This document shows, one piece after another, positions 20,722-32,049 of a stretch of DNA of 64,000 nucleotides. The position numbers were made by a program, and so were the translations under genes. A model generated the notes under the pieces. It had not been told where the DNA came from. It did no database searches and saw only the letters and a program-made list of their open reading frames with translations. This DNA comes from Microstegium vimineum. Its lineage: Eukaryota; Streptophyta; Magnoliopsida; Poales; Poaceae. Numbering within the stretch: position 1 is the first letter of the stretch; every line of letters begins with the position of its first letter. The stretch lies in NCBI GenBank assembly GCA_022036555.1, contig CM039126.1, forward strand, positions 33,751,925 through 33,815,924, written 5' to 3'.

Positions 20722-21266
20722 TGTTGACACCAAAGGTGGCAAACAAAAAAATACCGCAAGCGTACAGTTGTCAAGTGTAGCTTTCACCAGTAGTATTCTA
20801 GGTATCGTATTTTCCATAGAGAACGAGAAGTGAGTTAACTAGGAATATGGTTATGTCCTATGATGGACCAAGGGAGACTATGATAACTAGGTTGAGAGGT
20901 TCGATATAGAAAAGATATCTAACAAGGTATAGCTGGTTATACTAGTTTTATCAGCCCTTCTCTTGCAGGAGGCGATGGAATAGATCAGAAAGAGGGCAAA
21001 ACTCTAACTGGATCGCGCCATCATGTTGTATTGAGGCCCTACTTTTTAAGAACTTATCTTACACACGTGGTGGAATACAAAGGCTAGATAGGGCTATCAC
21101 TACCTACTAGCTACCACAAATAATCTATGCGATCAGCGGTTTACAAAGGCAAGATCTAGTCTAGACACCATGTCTACACTATTCTTACTACTTTAACTCC
21201 AGCTAAGGACTAAAGCACTCTACTTAAAGTAAAGCGATGAACAAGCGCGAAAAGATGTATAACAGC
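20722..21266 (-). repeat. 3' LTR, distal fragment, of the gag-only Athila element
   Basis: Plus strand TGTTGACACCAAAGGTGG at the edge; it aligns with 40006-40340 and, inverted, with the end of the solo LTR near 43958. The fragment ends at the Tat insertion site ACAGC (21262-21266). Confidence 0.9.
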
Positions 21267-22027
21267 TGTTGACACCTTTTTTGTACGTGTCAATATAAAC
21301 CAAATGCGCTGGTCAATAAAGGGATGGTTGATGTTCCTTATTGGCGTCGAGATACTACTGATCGGATTGCCGATAGAAGCAGGTGATTGAAGGAATGCCG
21401 ATTGGGAATGTTGCCGATAGAAGCAGAAGGATATTGCCGATTGGGAGAGTTGCCGATAGATGCAGGGGGATGTGGTGATGTCAGCAGAAGGCTGCTGATG
21501 GCAATAGAAGGAAGTTGCGGATTAAAGGAATCTGCCGATTGAAGGTGTCATCGTAGGGGAGACGGATATGGAAACTACCGATTGAGTCCGACTCTTGCAC
21601 GAGTCATTTATTTCCTTAAAAATAGGAGTTTTGTTTAGGTATGAGTCGTGTCTGTGTACAAATCCTCCTACCGGAGTATAAATATGTACCTAGGGCTTGC
21701 ATAAAGAAGAGAGACAATCAATCAAACAAATCTATTATTTTATTCTACTTTTCCAGCAATTCTACTTTCATCGCATTAGTTTTAGCTTATCTACAAATTC
21801 TTACAAGTTTCGACGGGCTGCATCTACAAGACCTCCGTCATCCTTGCGAGTTTCGCGTTTTGAGCAATCTGAGCTTTGACGTCGGGGCGTATCGCTGTCG
21901 TCTCATTCAACGTTGTTCTAGTTATCGTCCTTGTCGATTAACTGGTCAAATCGACTGGCACACCTTGGATATCAAATTCGGGTATAAGCTCGAGGTGTTC
22001 GAAGATCTGACGCTTTTTGTGTCAACA
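21267..22027 (+). repeat. 5' LTR of the Tat element
   Basis: It begins TGTTGACACC and ends TTGTGTCAACA, and aligns with 32050-32842. Six GCCGAT copies lie in 21360-21545. A TATA box (TATAAAT) is at 21677-21683. Confidence 0.93.
21677..21683 (+). promoter_or_regulatory. LTR TATA box, Tat element
   Basis: TATAAAT, about 350 bp before the LTR end; the same box is at about 32492 in the 3' LTR. Confidence 0.55.
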
Positions 22028-22034
22028 CCTCTTT

Positions 22035-22052
22035 TGGCACACCCGGTGGGAC
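22035..22052 (+). other. primer binding site, Tat element (tRNA not assigned)
   Basis: TGGCACACCCGGTGGGAC lies 7 bp after the LTR end. Similar TGGC... sites are used by Tat-group elements. I cannot name the tRNA with certainty. Confidence 0.65.
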
Positions 22053-22167
22053 CCGTAATACGTCTGTTGATCACAGTCCAAAGCTGATTATAGAAAATAC
22101 TGGGATTAATCCAAGCAATATCATCAAAGTCTCCGAAGCGAATCTGAAAGATGATCAGAGGTAGGCT

Positions 22168-24570
22168 ATGGAGAAGGCTATGGAGGAGTTATATCTGAAA
22201 TCTTTCAGCCTAAACAGGAGCGGCGAAGCAGTCCAGAAGCAAGATCCGCCGTTGCCACGGCAGGTCACTTTCGACGCCAATCTGGGTAAATTGCAAGAGA
22301 TGGTTAGTTTTGCATTAAATCAGGCATTAATTAGCCACTCCAATGTGTTGTCCAATACTATATACAATGTTGTTATGCAATCTTTCAAAGAAGGACAGGC
22401 ACCCCAGTATGTTGGTCCAGCATATCATCAACCTGGATCGGCATCTATTACAAATCCATCGGTGGTCCCAGTGCCGTCTTCCCAACCTGTGGATCAGTCT
22501 GCCGATGCGGTTACGCCGTCAAAATCGAGCCCTGTAAGTGTCATTCGATTGAATATAGATATGGTGGCATCGGCGATGTCAGGGCCCGCAACTAAGAGTC
22601 AGCCGACTCCCGCCAACTGGTGGGGATACGGTATGCCTCCAAATCCATTGGTTGACTCTAATCTGATCCAAGGAAGCAATACGGCGTGGAAGGGCCCTAT
22701 GGCATCGGCAATGCCTGCACAGCCGATGATCCCGATGACGCATTATGCTACATCATCCCTAATTGTGAAGTTGCCATCGGAAGATCTTCAGATGCTGCTA
22801 CCTAAAGTGCCTTATATGCCACCATCGGCAAGTCCCTTACTGATGCAACAAGATACGGAAACTGCAAGTCAACCCATGACGAGGGTAAATCCTCAAACTG
22901 GAGTATCAACATACCAAGGTGGCCAATTTGTTGACTACCCCAAGGTACAGGAGCAACAGGCACCGGTTAGCTATCAGCCATCGGCGAATTACATGCCGAT
23001 GACTTACAATCCTGGATGGACTGCTCCAGCACCAATTCAACAACAGGTGGTACAACCTGGGTACCAGTACCTGGAGAATGCTCAGAGTGCAACGTCAGTG
23101 CATCGACCGATGAATATAATGTCACAGTATATCCCATTAGGCGTTCAAAGTGGTCCATCGGCGAGTTAGCCGATGCATAAAATTCAGTGAGCTGGTGATG
23201 CACCTGCGTCATTTGTTCCAGCTTATTTACCGCAAAGATATGACGAAGCGTATCAACCAGCTCAGCCAATCAACATCCAACCAATGCATCGACAAGATCA
23301 AGATGCATACTGGGCCGATAAGATTGCCGAAGTGATGAAAGAACAATTCGGCATCAAACCTAAAGTTAATACGTACTCTTATCGGACGCTGTATCCTCCG
23401 GCATATGATTTTGATTCCTCTTCCAAATTGGTACAAGGTGCCAGATTTCACAAAGTTTTCTGGCCAAGACGACACATCAACGATGGAGCACAACAACCGC
23501 TTCATTATTCAATGTGGAGAAGCAGCCAGCAGAGATTAATTGAGGGTGAGATTGTTTTCGTCATCATTATCTGGATCGGCATTCACGTGGTTCATTTCAC
23601 TACCTCCAAATTCTGTGATCACTTGGGCCGATCTGGAGATGCAGTTCCACAAATACTTCTTCGCTGGCATACATGAAAAGAAGATTACCGATTTGGTCAA
23701 GTTGAGGTAGCATAATGATGAATCGGAAGAAAGCTTCGTCCAAAGGCTGGGAGACATGAAAAACAAGTGCTACAGCTTGGTGCTTGATGATCGACAATTG
23801 GCAGATTTGGCCTTCCAAGGGTTACTGCCGCACCTCAAAGACAAATATGCGTCTCAAGAGTTTGAAAGTTTGAGCCATCTCGTGCAGAGGATTGCCAATC
23901 AAGATATTAAAACTTTTGAACCTAAAAAACTTGGAATAAAAAGGTGTCCTTCATTGGACAAGAAGAAGGTTCTGAGTCAGATGAAGAGCCAAGTATCGGT
24001 GTTACTGAATGGGTAAAAGATAAGAAGCCGATATCTTGTCCGTTTGGCCAGAAAGAGGCCGAAAGGTTCACCTTTGATATCACCAATGCCGATAGGATAT
24101 TTGATCTATTTCTTCAAAAAGGGCAGATTAAGCTGGTGCCTAATCAAGTGATTCCATCGGCGAAAGAGCTTAGAAAGATTAGGTATTGCAAGTGGCACAA
24201 TGCAACTTCGCACAGTACCAATGATTGCAAAGTCTTTAGGCAGCAGTTGCAGTCAGAAATTGAGTCTGGGCGAATTAAGTTTGAAAATTCTAAGGCCCAG
24301 AAGCCGATGAAGATCAACCAACACCCATTTCCAAATAATATGGTGGAAACTAGTGGAAAGACTAAAGTGCTGACATCGGAAGCTGCCAAGAAAAGCTCAT
24401 CGGTAGATCCTGAACATTGGATAGCTACGCGTGAAGTAAAGGAAAGTGAGTTTGTCGATGATAGAAAGGGTAAGAAAGTTGCCGATGAGAGCAGCAGCGC
24501 CAAGAGACATAAACATGCACTATATGGCGTCATAATCACGCACAGGCGGCCATGGAAAGATTATCGGTGA
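22168..24570 (+). pseudogene. gag of the Tat element (frameshifted)
   Basis: A start-like ATG at 22168 opens a 333-codon frame rich in Pro, Gln, Ser and Met. It continues past a TAG at 23167. A retrotransposon gag domain follows at about 23450-23920 (FSGQDDTSTMEHNNRF, VITWADLEMQFHKYF, SFVQRLGDMKNKCY), with a frame change and a stop near 23708. Then comes CPFGQKEAERFTF and a zinc-finger-like CKWHNATSHSTNDC (about 24189-24230). A further Cys-rich motif (CPFFVHCW...CPEC, about 24650-24718) lies just downstream. Several stops and frame changes make it non-functional. Confidence 0.82.
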
Positions 24571-25159
24571 TCACAGGAGGAGCAATATCAGCAGCAGGAG
24601 GAAGAAAGGCGCCAAGAGTGGCATCCGCATAAAGATCATTGGAGGTGTCCCTTCTTTGTTCATTGCTGGGAAGAAGGCATCAAGCTACCCATTGCCGATA
24701 ATTGCCCTGAATGCAATGGGTAGTACCCTGCCGATCGGTCAGAGAAGAAACCTTGTTTTGACGATCGGGCATCAAACTATGGTAGGTCGATCAGAGAAAA
24801 GGGATCAGCACATGATCGGCTGGGGGGAAGCTCAGCGTACATGACAGGCTTGGCAAGCGTGTTTGTCAAGAAGAGCTTGAGGAGATGGCTAATGCAAGAG
24901 TACCCGATGAAGACATATTCTCTAGGGATCCAAACGTAAGGAGATGGCAAATACAAGCAATGAGAAACAGTACCAGCCTGTTTCGAAAAGTAAGCTTCCT
25001 CAATAGTGCCCCAAAGGTCTAACGAAGACTCGGAAAAGGAGGATCTAGTGTGAGCGCCAAAGTGATCTGTATCACAGTGAAAATCCTTCAAGGGAGAAAT
25101 CTCCAGTTAAGCAGTGGAGGCCGAAACGCAAGGATAGGGATCCATCGGTAGAGATCAAT

Positions 25160-25816
25160 ATGGTTGTTATATTGCCGATGGAATTCATGACACCTGTCGA
25201 TGCTGAGGTAGAGGCTGCTGAAATGGCACAGTTGGTGTTAGATCCGATGGCAGCTATCTTTGAAAAGCCTGCCGATGATGAAAGGCAACATTTAAGAGCC
25301 TTGTTTGTCAAAGGCAAAGTAGATGGGCAGCCTGTGTCAAAAATGCTGGTGGATGGTGGGGTGTCAATCAATATAATGTCGTACGTCATGTTCAGGAAGC
25401 TTGGGAATGGTGACCAAGACTTAGTCAAGACGGACATGAAGCTTAAAGATTTTGAAGGCAATGTGTCACCAGCTATGGGAGCCGTATGCGTCGAATTAAC
25501 CATCGGCAGCAAAACTTTGCACACAACATTTTTCGTGATCAGTGGCAAAGGCACCTACAACTTGCTCCTGGGGTGGGAATGGATCCATGCTAATTGTTGC
25601 ATTCCTTCTACGATGCACCAAAGCCCCGTGCAATTGGTTGGAGACAAGATTGAAGTCATCCGAAGTGAAACCCCGTCGATTGTTGCATCAGCAAAATCGA
25701 AAACCGATGAGCATACTAGATGCATATCAGGAGAAGCTTGGGATATAGAGTTCCTCAAGGTTGCCGATTATCGAATTATACCGATCCAAGCAGTCGATCC
25801 TGAAGAAGAGTTTTAA
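25160..25816 (+). CDS. aspartic protease domain, Tat element
   Basis: An open frame of 218 codons. It has VSKMLVDGGVSINIM, where Tat-group proteases show DGG instead of DSG, and the second motif LLLGWEWIHANCCIPSTMHQ. The usual LLGRDWIH carries Arg-Asp where this copy has Trp-Glu. Upstream, 24571-25159 is full of stops, so the frame is a fragment of a former polyprotein. It is followed after 140 bp by RT. Confidence 0.8.
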   Translation: MVVILPMEFMTPVDAEVEAAEMAQLVLDPMAAIFEKPADDERQHLRALFVKGKVDGQPVSKMLVDGGVSINIMSYVMFRKLGNGDQDLVKTDMKLKDFEGNVSPAMGAVCVELTIGSKTLHTTFFVISGKGTYNLLLGWEWIHANCCIPSTMHQSPVQLVGDKIEVIRSETPSIVASAKSKTDEHTRCISGEAWDIEFLKVADYRIIPIQAVDPEEEF

Positions 25817-25956
25817 TGGATCAATTCGCCGATGATGGAAAACTTGGGCAAGGGTTCACATCAGCCGATGATTTACTAGAAATAGATATTGGCGATGGTA
25901 GCAGGCCTAGGCCAACCTTTATTAGTGCTAAGTTGGATTCCCAATGTAAACAATAG

Positions 25957-27504
25957 TTGAATGATTTATTAAAAAAATATAAAGATTGTTTTGCTTGGGA
26001 TTATACTGAGATGCCTGGTCTAGACCGGTCAATAGTTGAACATCGGTTACCTATTAAATCTGGTTTCCAACCACATCGGCAGCCAGCGTGCCGATGCAAT
26101 CCTCTGGTATTACCCGACATTAAAGCTGAAATTACAAAATTAATTGAGGTTGGGTTTATTTGGCAATGTCGGTATGCCGAATGGATTTCTAATGTGGTTC
26201 CTATTTATAAGAAAAATGGAAAACTTCGGGTTTGTATTGATTTCAGGAATCTCAATAAGGCTACGCCGATGGACGGTTACCCAATGCCCATTGCCAATCT
26301 ACTGATTGATGCTACTGCTGGACATCAAATCATTAGTTTTATGGATGGTAACACTGGATATAATCAAATATTCATGGTTGAAGAAGACATATACAAGACT
26401 GCTTTTAGATGTCCGGGTCATGTTGGCTTATTTGAGTGGGTCGTGATGACTTTTGGTTTGAAGAACGCCGGTGCTACTTATCAGAGGGTGATGAATTTCA
26501 TTTTTCATAAGTACATCGGCACATTAGTTGAAATCTATATTTATGATGTGGTGGTTAAGTCCAGAAATTTTGAGAAGCATCTTGCCGATTTGCGGAAACT
26601 TTTAGAGTGTACAAGGGAACCTGGGTTGAAGATGAATCCTAACAAGTGTGCGTTTGGCGTATCGGCAGGTTAATTTCTTGGCTTCATGGTACATCAGAGA
26701 GGTATAGAGATTGGCAGGAAATCTATTGATGCAATTAACAAGGTGGTTGCTCCTACCAACAAGACTGAACTGCAGTCCTTGATCGGTAAGATTAATTTTA
26801 TCAGAAGATTTATATCCAACTTGTCTGGTAAGATTAAACCTTTTAGCCCGTTGTTAAAGCTGAAAGCCGATCAAGAGTTTATGTGGAAGGAAGAACAACA
26901 GTTAGGCTTGGAAGAGATTAAGAAGTATTTGGTAAACCCTCCGATCTTAGTTCCACCTCAACACAGGAAACCTTTCAGGTTGTATTTGTCTGCCGATGAC
27001 AGTGTTATCGGGTCAGCCTTTATCCAAGAATTTGAAGCGAAAGAACGTGTGATATATTATTTGAGCAGAAGGCTGGTGGATGCTGAAACCAGGTATTCGG
27101 CCACAGAAAGATTGTGTTTATGCTTATATTTCTCTTGCATAAAATTGAGGCATTATTTGTTGTCGGCCGAATGTACTATTATCTGCAAGAATGATGTGGT
27201 TAAGTACATGCTGTCGATGCCAATATTGAGTGGAAGGATCGACAAATGGATTTTAGTATTGTCGGAGTTTGATTTGAGATATGAATCGGCTAAAGCAGTT
27301 AAGGGCCAGGTGATGGCCGATCTTGTTACTCAGCATTGTAATACAGTGAGTTCTGTAGAAATTGCTCCTTGTACTTTGTTCTTTGATGGGTCGACGTGTA
27401 AGGAAGGAGCGGGTATCGGTGTTGTTTTAATTTCACCCCGAGGACGGAAGTATGAAATCTCATTGCCGATTGTTGCTTCTTCAACAAACAATCAGGCTGA
27501 ATAA
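25957..27504 (+). pseudogene. RT and first RNase H of the Tat element (catalytic Asp lost)
   Basis: RT motifs: YKDCFAWDYTEMPGL, KLRVCIDFRNLNKA, FMDGNTGYNQI and MTFGLKNAGATYQRVMN. The catalytic box reads IYIYDVVVKS; the family has YIDDVVVKS, so the first Asp of the pair is Tyr. A stop at 26671 is followed by the thumb and RNase H (KPFRLYLSADDSVIGSAF, VIYYLSRRL, ETRYSATERL). A second, archaeal-type RNase H begins at about 27375 (LFFDGSTCKEGAGIGVVL). The loss of the Asp alone should abolish RT activity. Confidence 0.88.
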
Positions 27505-29049
27505 CAGGCTTTGATAAAAGGTTTGGAATTACTTAGGGAAGTGCGTGCCGATGCCGTTGAAATCTTTGGTGACTCTATGTTGGTGATCAATCAATTGATT
27601 GGGATATATGAATGCCGAAGTGAAGTGTTAATTGCACACCATGAGAAGTGATTGCAATTATTGAAAGAGATTAAAGAATACCGCTTCGAGCATATTCCCA
27701 GGTTGCATAACGAAGAGGCTAATCGATTAGCACAGTATTCTTCAGGGTATCAGCCAATTCAAGAAGTAATAACATCGGTAAACGTTGCCAATGAATGGAG
27801 AAAAGAGATTCCTGATTACTTAAGGGATCCATCTAAGGTTGAAAGGCGTCTAAGGTTTCAGGCTACCAAGTACGTGCTCCTTGATGATGAATTGTATTAT
27901 CGAACAATTGATGGGATTTTGCTCAGATGTCTCGGTGCAGAAGAATCAAAATCTTTGATGGGTGAAATTCATGAAGGAGTGTGCGGAGTGCATCAGTCGG
28001 CTTTCAAGATGAAGTGGATGATTAGGCGAAATGGATATTATTGGCCGACGATTCTTGAGGATTGTTTTAAATATTTCAAAGGATGCCAAGATTGTCAGAA
28101 GTTTGGTAATGTTCAACGGGCACCTGCATCGGCAATTAATCCCATAATCAAGCCTTGGCCGTTCAGAGGATGGGCTATCGATCTCATCAGTCAAATTTAT
28201 CCACCATCTAGTAAAGGGCATAAGTTCATTCTTGTTGCCACTGATTACTTTACAAAATGGGTTGAAGCAATTCCTTTGAAAACGGATACATCGGCAAATA
28301 TGATAAATTTTGTGAAAGAGCATATCATTTACCGATTTGGCATTCCTCAAACTATTACAACTGATCAAGGAACCATGTTCACATCGGGGGAATTTGATAA
28401 ATTTGCTGCCAGTATGGGGTTTAAGGTGTTAAACTCTTCTCCTTATTATGCTCAAGTTAATGGTCAGGCGGAAGCAACTAATAAAGGGGTCATCAAGCTT
28501 GTCAAGCGCAAGATTGAAGAGAACCCTAGGAGGTGGCATATAGTGTTAAATGAAGCTTTGTGGTCATATCGGATGGCTTGTCATGGTGCAACCAAAGTTT
28601 CACCAAACCAATTAGTTTATGGGCATGATGCTATCCTACCTTGGGAAATTAAAACTTGTTCTAGGCGATTGTTTTCCCAGGACCAATTGACAGCCGATGA
28701 ATATGATATCCTTATGAAGGATGAGTTGGAAGATCTAGCAAGTCATCAGCTGAGGGCTTTGATCAGTATCGAAGAGAACAAGAAGAGGGTTGCCAGGTGG
28801 TATGACAAAAAGGTGAGAGTGAAAGAGTTTGCCGATGGTGATCTAGTGTGGAAACTGATTTTACCGATTGGGACTAAGAGTTCGGAGTTTGGGAAGTGGT
28901 CCCCTAATTGGGAAGGTCCTTTTCGGATAAGTCAGTCTGTTCCTGGAAACGCTTATATTTTGGAAACACTTGAAGGGGTTGCGTTCTCCAGGGCAATTAA
29001 CGGTAAATATTTAAAGAAATATCATCCCAGTATTTGGGTAGATGCGTAA
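27505..29049 (+). pseudogene. second RNase H end and integrase of the Tat element
   Basis: After stops at 27502 and 27649 the frame is open for 465 codons. The second RNase H ends with RLHNEEANRLAQ. Integrase has an HHCC region (HEGVCGVHQSA ... CQDCQKFG) and an apparently intact DDE core: WAIDLI, TTDQGTMF, NGQAEATNK. The C-terminus has GPFRI and the usual Tat ending near 29049. No chromodomain is seen. Integrase is the best preserved part of this element. Confidence 0.88.
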
Positions 29050-29169
29050 GGTAGTACAAGTATAAATGCCGATGGAAGAAGGGTTATGCAGAACATCGGT
29101 AGAAAGCGTATCAACGTTATGTTACAAGCAAAATCAGTTGTCAAGTTCACAGTTGCCGACATAGCAAAT

Positions 29170-31705
29170 TACAACAAAGATTGAATAGATGAAATCGCGC
29201 GAAGGCGAATTTGATCCGCTTCCTCTATCTCCCTGGCATCGTCATCGGCAGTACCTTCAATCGGCTTGATTTTCTTTCTTAACAGAAGTGCTTGGCGAGC
29301 GTCAGCATCCCTTTCTTGTTGTAGCTGGCATGGTTGCGTCTTGAAGATCGGCAATAGTTGCCGATGAACTTGCTTCTGTAGGAGGAATAGTTGATGCTGG
29401 TGTTGATGCTGACGTCGGTGTTGCTTCTGCTGTTGCGGCTGAACCCTGCGGAGGCGGTGCTGTTTCTTGATCAGGGATTTCAACTGGTGACTGATTAGGG
29501 ATGGATGCCGATGCTAGCTCTGGTATTGGTGTGTCGGTGGAAGGTTGAGAAGACGCAGCCGGTGATGTGACTGGGGCTGATGGTTTTGAACGTTTCGGTT
29601 GGGGAACGACACTTGAAGAGCCTTGGTGCTTCGATCATTGCGCTTGGGGGGCATCAGCAGGCTGAGTTGAAGAGGCTTGTACATTTGGAACCACTGCTGA
29701 TGAGCCCATTGGCTACAAAGAACATTTGATGCAAGTTGAAAATAAAGTGGGCATTAACGAGGAGAGTTTGTAATCGGTATAAATGACAAGCTTGCGCCAA
29801 GACGGCAGCAGCGGCCGATGGAGTAAAAGTAATCCTAGTCAGTGTTGGCTTGGGTTTGAGGGTAACCTTGGGTGCATTTTGATGCATGAGGGTAGCCAAT
29901 GATGGGGCTCTGCTGCCGATTGCCGATGTAGATTTCATCAGTTGCAGGTTGAAATATTTGCCGCTCTTACTCTTTTTGAGGATCAAATCGTTAACCTATT
30001 AGCAGAAGATTAGTTACCGATGCATTTGAAGAGATAAAAAAAGAAGAATAATATCGAAAATAAACTTACCGCGTCATCGGGAACAATATAATCATCGTCA
30101 ATTAGGTGCCGATAATAGTGTGATGATGCAGCAAATAGTTGATCTTTCCACTCTTACCACCAGGATTTGTATGATTCAGTGATAAAGGATGTCGGTACCC
30201 AAGAGGATAAGTCAATGTTTGTTACATCGGCCTGAGGAGGGAGAGTTACAATCTTGTGCCCGTCCATAGCGCTGGAGATAACTTCTCTTGGTTTTATCAC
30301 ATTGGCGTAGCTGAGTTTGATCGGCAATTGACCAAATGCTAACTATCTTGCTGCTGTTGATGGATAATAGAATTCATAAGATGGAGAAGTGTTCTTCCCG
30401 GTCCCAAAGATGTTGACTAGAATGGCCTAGGGAGTGAGGGTAGCCTTCATAATTCTTTCATTCTGTGGTATATTCCCATCGGTAAGGTTGAAAGAGAGTG
30501 GAAATCGATTGTCCTCAACAATATAAGGCCACTAGACCTGTTCTGCAGCAGGAATTCCATAGTAGAATCTCTAAAAGAACATGCCAAATTGACCTTCGTT
30601 GGCATCGCTTCCTGGTAGCACTATTATGGCTGCTCTGAAATTAAGTGGAGAACGGGTTGCCAATTCATCTTCAGCAAGCTCATAGTCCTCATATAAGTCT
30701 CTTGGGAATTGCTGGTTGAACAAATCAAATTGAAGACATTTATGCATGTGGGTGTTTAGCCATAAGTTGGTGAAGCACCAAGGACCTCCGAGGTTGCCGA
30801 TGGGCTCGCCTAGCAGTAGTTTTCTGGATACCTGGTGCAGGAGGTGATAGACTGAACTAAGAAGGTATCGACCAAGGGGAAATCCTCCGTCGACTAAGAA
30901 TTCTGCTGCAGGAAGATACATGTTGGTAGGTCCAACTGTCCTATCACAGAAAATAAACTTTTCCAACCACATATTTAGGAAGGTGGCATGTTCCCTTTTG
31001 CCTACCGATCCGGTCTTCTGAGATTCATGGATATATCCAGTCCAACTGCCGATATTACGTGTGCTCACCTGATGTTCAGACTTCCTGCGGAAAAGGGTAG
31101 CAGGATCAACAGAGGAGACGTTGAGGCCGGTAAGCATATGCACATCGACAAGTGTGGTAGTGGTTGGTCCGTGTCTGAATAGAAATGCGTTCATTGTATC
31201 GAACCAGAAATAAGAAGCAGCAGTCATCATGTTTTCATTCTTGGCCATATCGGCAAGTGACAATCTGATGCATTGATCTATATTGCGTTCTGACCAATGG
31301 ACCTGTTGTGACCTAGCCATCCTGAGGTACCAGTTTTTCCACCCTTTGGTGGGTTTAGACCATGAGCGGAAGGTGTCTGTCCATAACCCTAGATCGAAAC
31401 ATTCAGATCTAAAGGGGATACAGTTGGTTTCCGTGTTGATAAGCTCGATTGGATCGGCATTCCCCATTGGGCCCAAACAATAAAGGTGTGCTTGGTCGAT
31501 AGGGATTACTATTCTATTGCGCAGTTCCTAGATTCAGAGAGTAGAAAGGAAAAAGAAGAAGAAATCATGAAACGGTGCGAAAAAGGAAATCACAAGGAAT
31601 GAAGCAAGAGGAGAGGAAATTTACCGCAGGAACGTTGAAATTGATTGCCATCGAGGCGAGAGAGTTCTTGCAAGAATTGCTCTTCCTGATGGGAGAAGAA
31701 GCCAT
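29170..31705 (-). pseudogene. antisense gene with plant-mobile-domain-like product, spliced, stops inside
   Basis: On the minus strand, exon 1 (31625-31705) starts with ATG at 31705 (MASSPIRKSNS) and ends at GCG before GTAAAT. Exon 2 (30070-31527) starts after TAG and continues in frame (ELRNRIVIPIDQAHLYC). Its body has WKNWYLRM, YFWFDTMNAF and TTTTLVDVHMLTGLNV, which resemble the plant mobile domain found in MAIN-like proteins and in some transposons. Exon 2 ends in GATGAC GCG before GTAAGT; exon 3 starts at 29995 after AATAG (VNDLILKKSKSGKYF). Further exons toward 29170 are low-complexity (Pro, Ser, Thr, Gln) and uncertain. In-frame stops at 30571 and 30154 break exon 2. Antisense extra ORFs are known in Tat-group elements. 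Function is unknown. Confidence 0.75.
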
Positions 31706-31798
31706 CGGTGGGGTGATTGTCGGAGTATTTCTTCGGAAATGCTAGTGGAATGGAGATGAAGATGTGAACTCAGGGTGAAAAGGAGAGCGAACAGTGGT

Positions 31799-31805
31799 CT
31801 TTATA
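31799..31805 (-). promoter_or_regulatory. candidate TATA box of the antisense gene
   Basis: The minus strand reads CTATAAAGACC, about 95 bp upstream of the ATG at 31705. The spacing leaves room for a start site near 31770 and a short 5' UTR. It lies between the antisense gene and the 3' LTR. Confidence 0.5.
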
Positions 31806-32034
31806 GGCCTAGGTAAAAGGGCATTTTCGAATTTTCCTTTTTTGCTAAGTAGAGGTGTGGAAGGATATCGTGATAAATTTGTGCGGCGACCGAGGAATTG
31901 CAACTGTTGGCACTACAGTCGTGGGGGTTGTTGGTAATTTGCAATGATGGCGCGCAGTAATCAAAATGACAGCATGGACATTTTGGAGAAGATTACAGAA
32001 GAGAAATTTCGGCGCATAAGATTTTTATACTCTG

Positions 32035-32046
32035 AAATTGGGGGGC
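32035..32046 (+). other. polypurine tract, Tat element
   Basis: GAAATTGGGGGG ends four bases before the 3' LTR start TGTTGACACC at 32050. Confidence 0.7.
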
Positions 32047-32049
32047 ATG

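Noticed and set aside
29169..29483. Gln/His-rich frame on the minus strand
   Set aside because: It is a shifted frame over the low-complexity tail of the antisense gene, not a separate gene.
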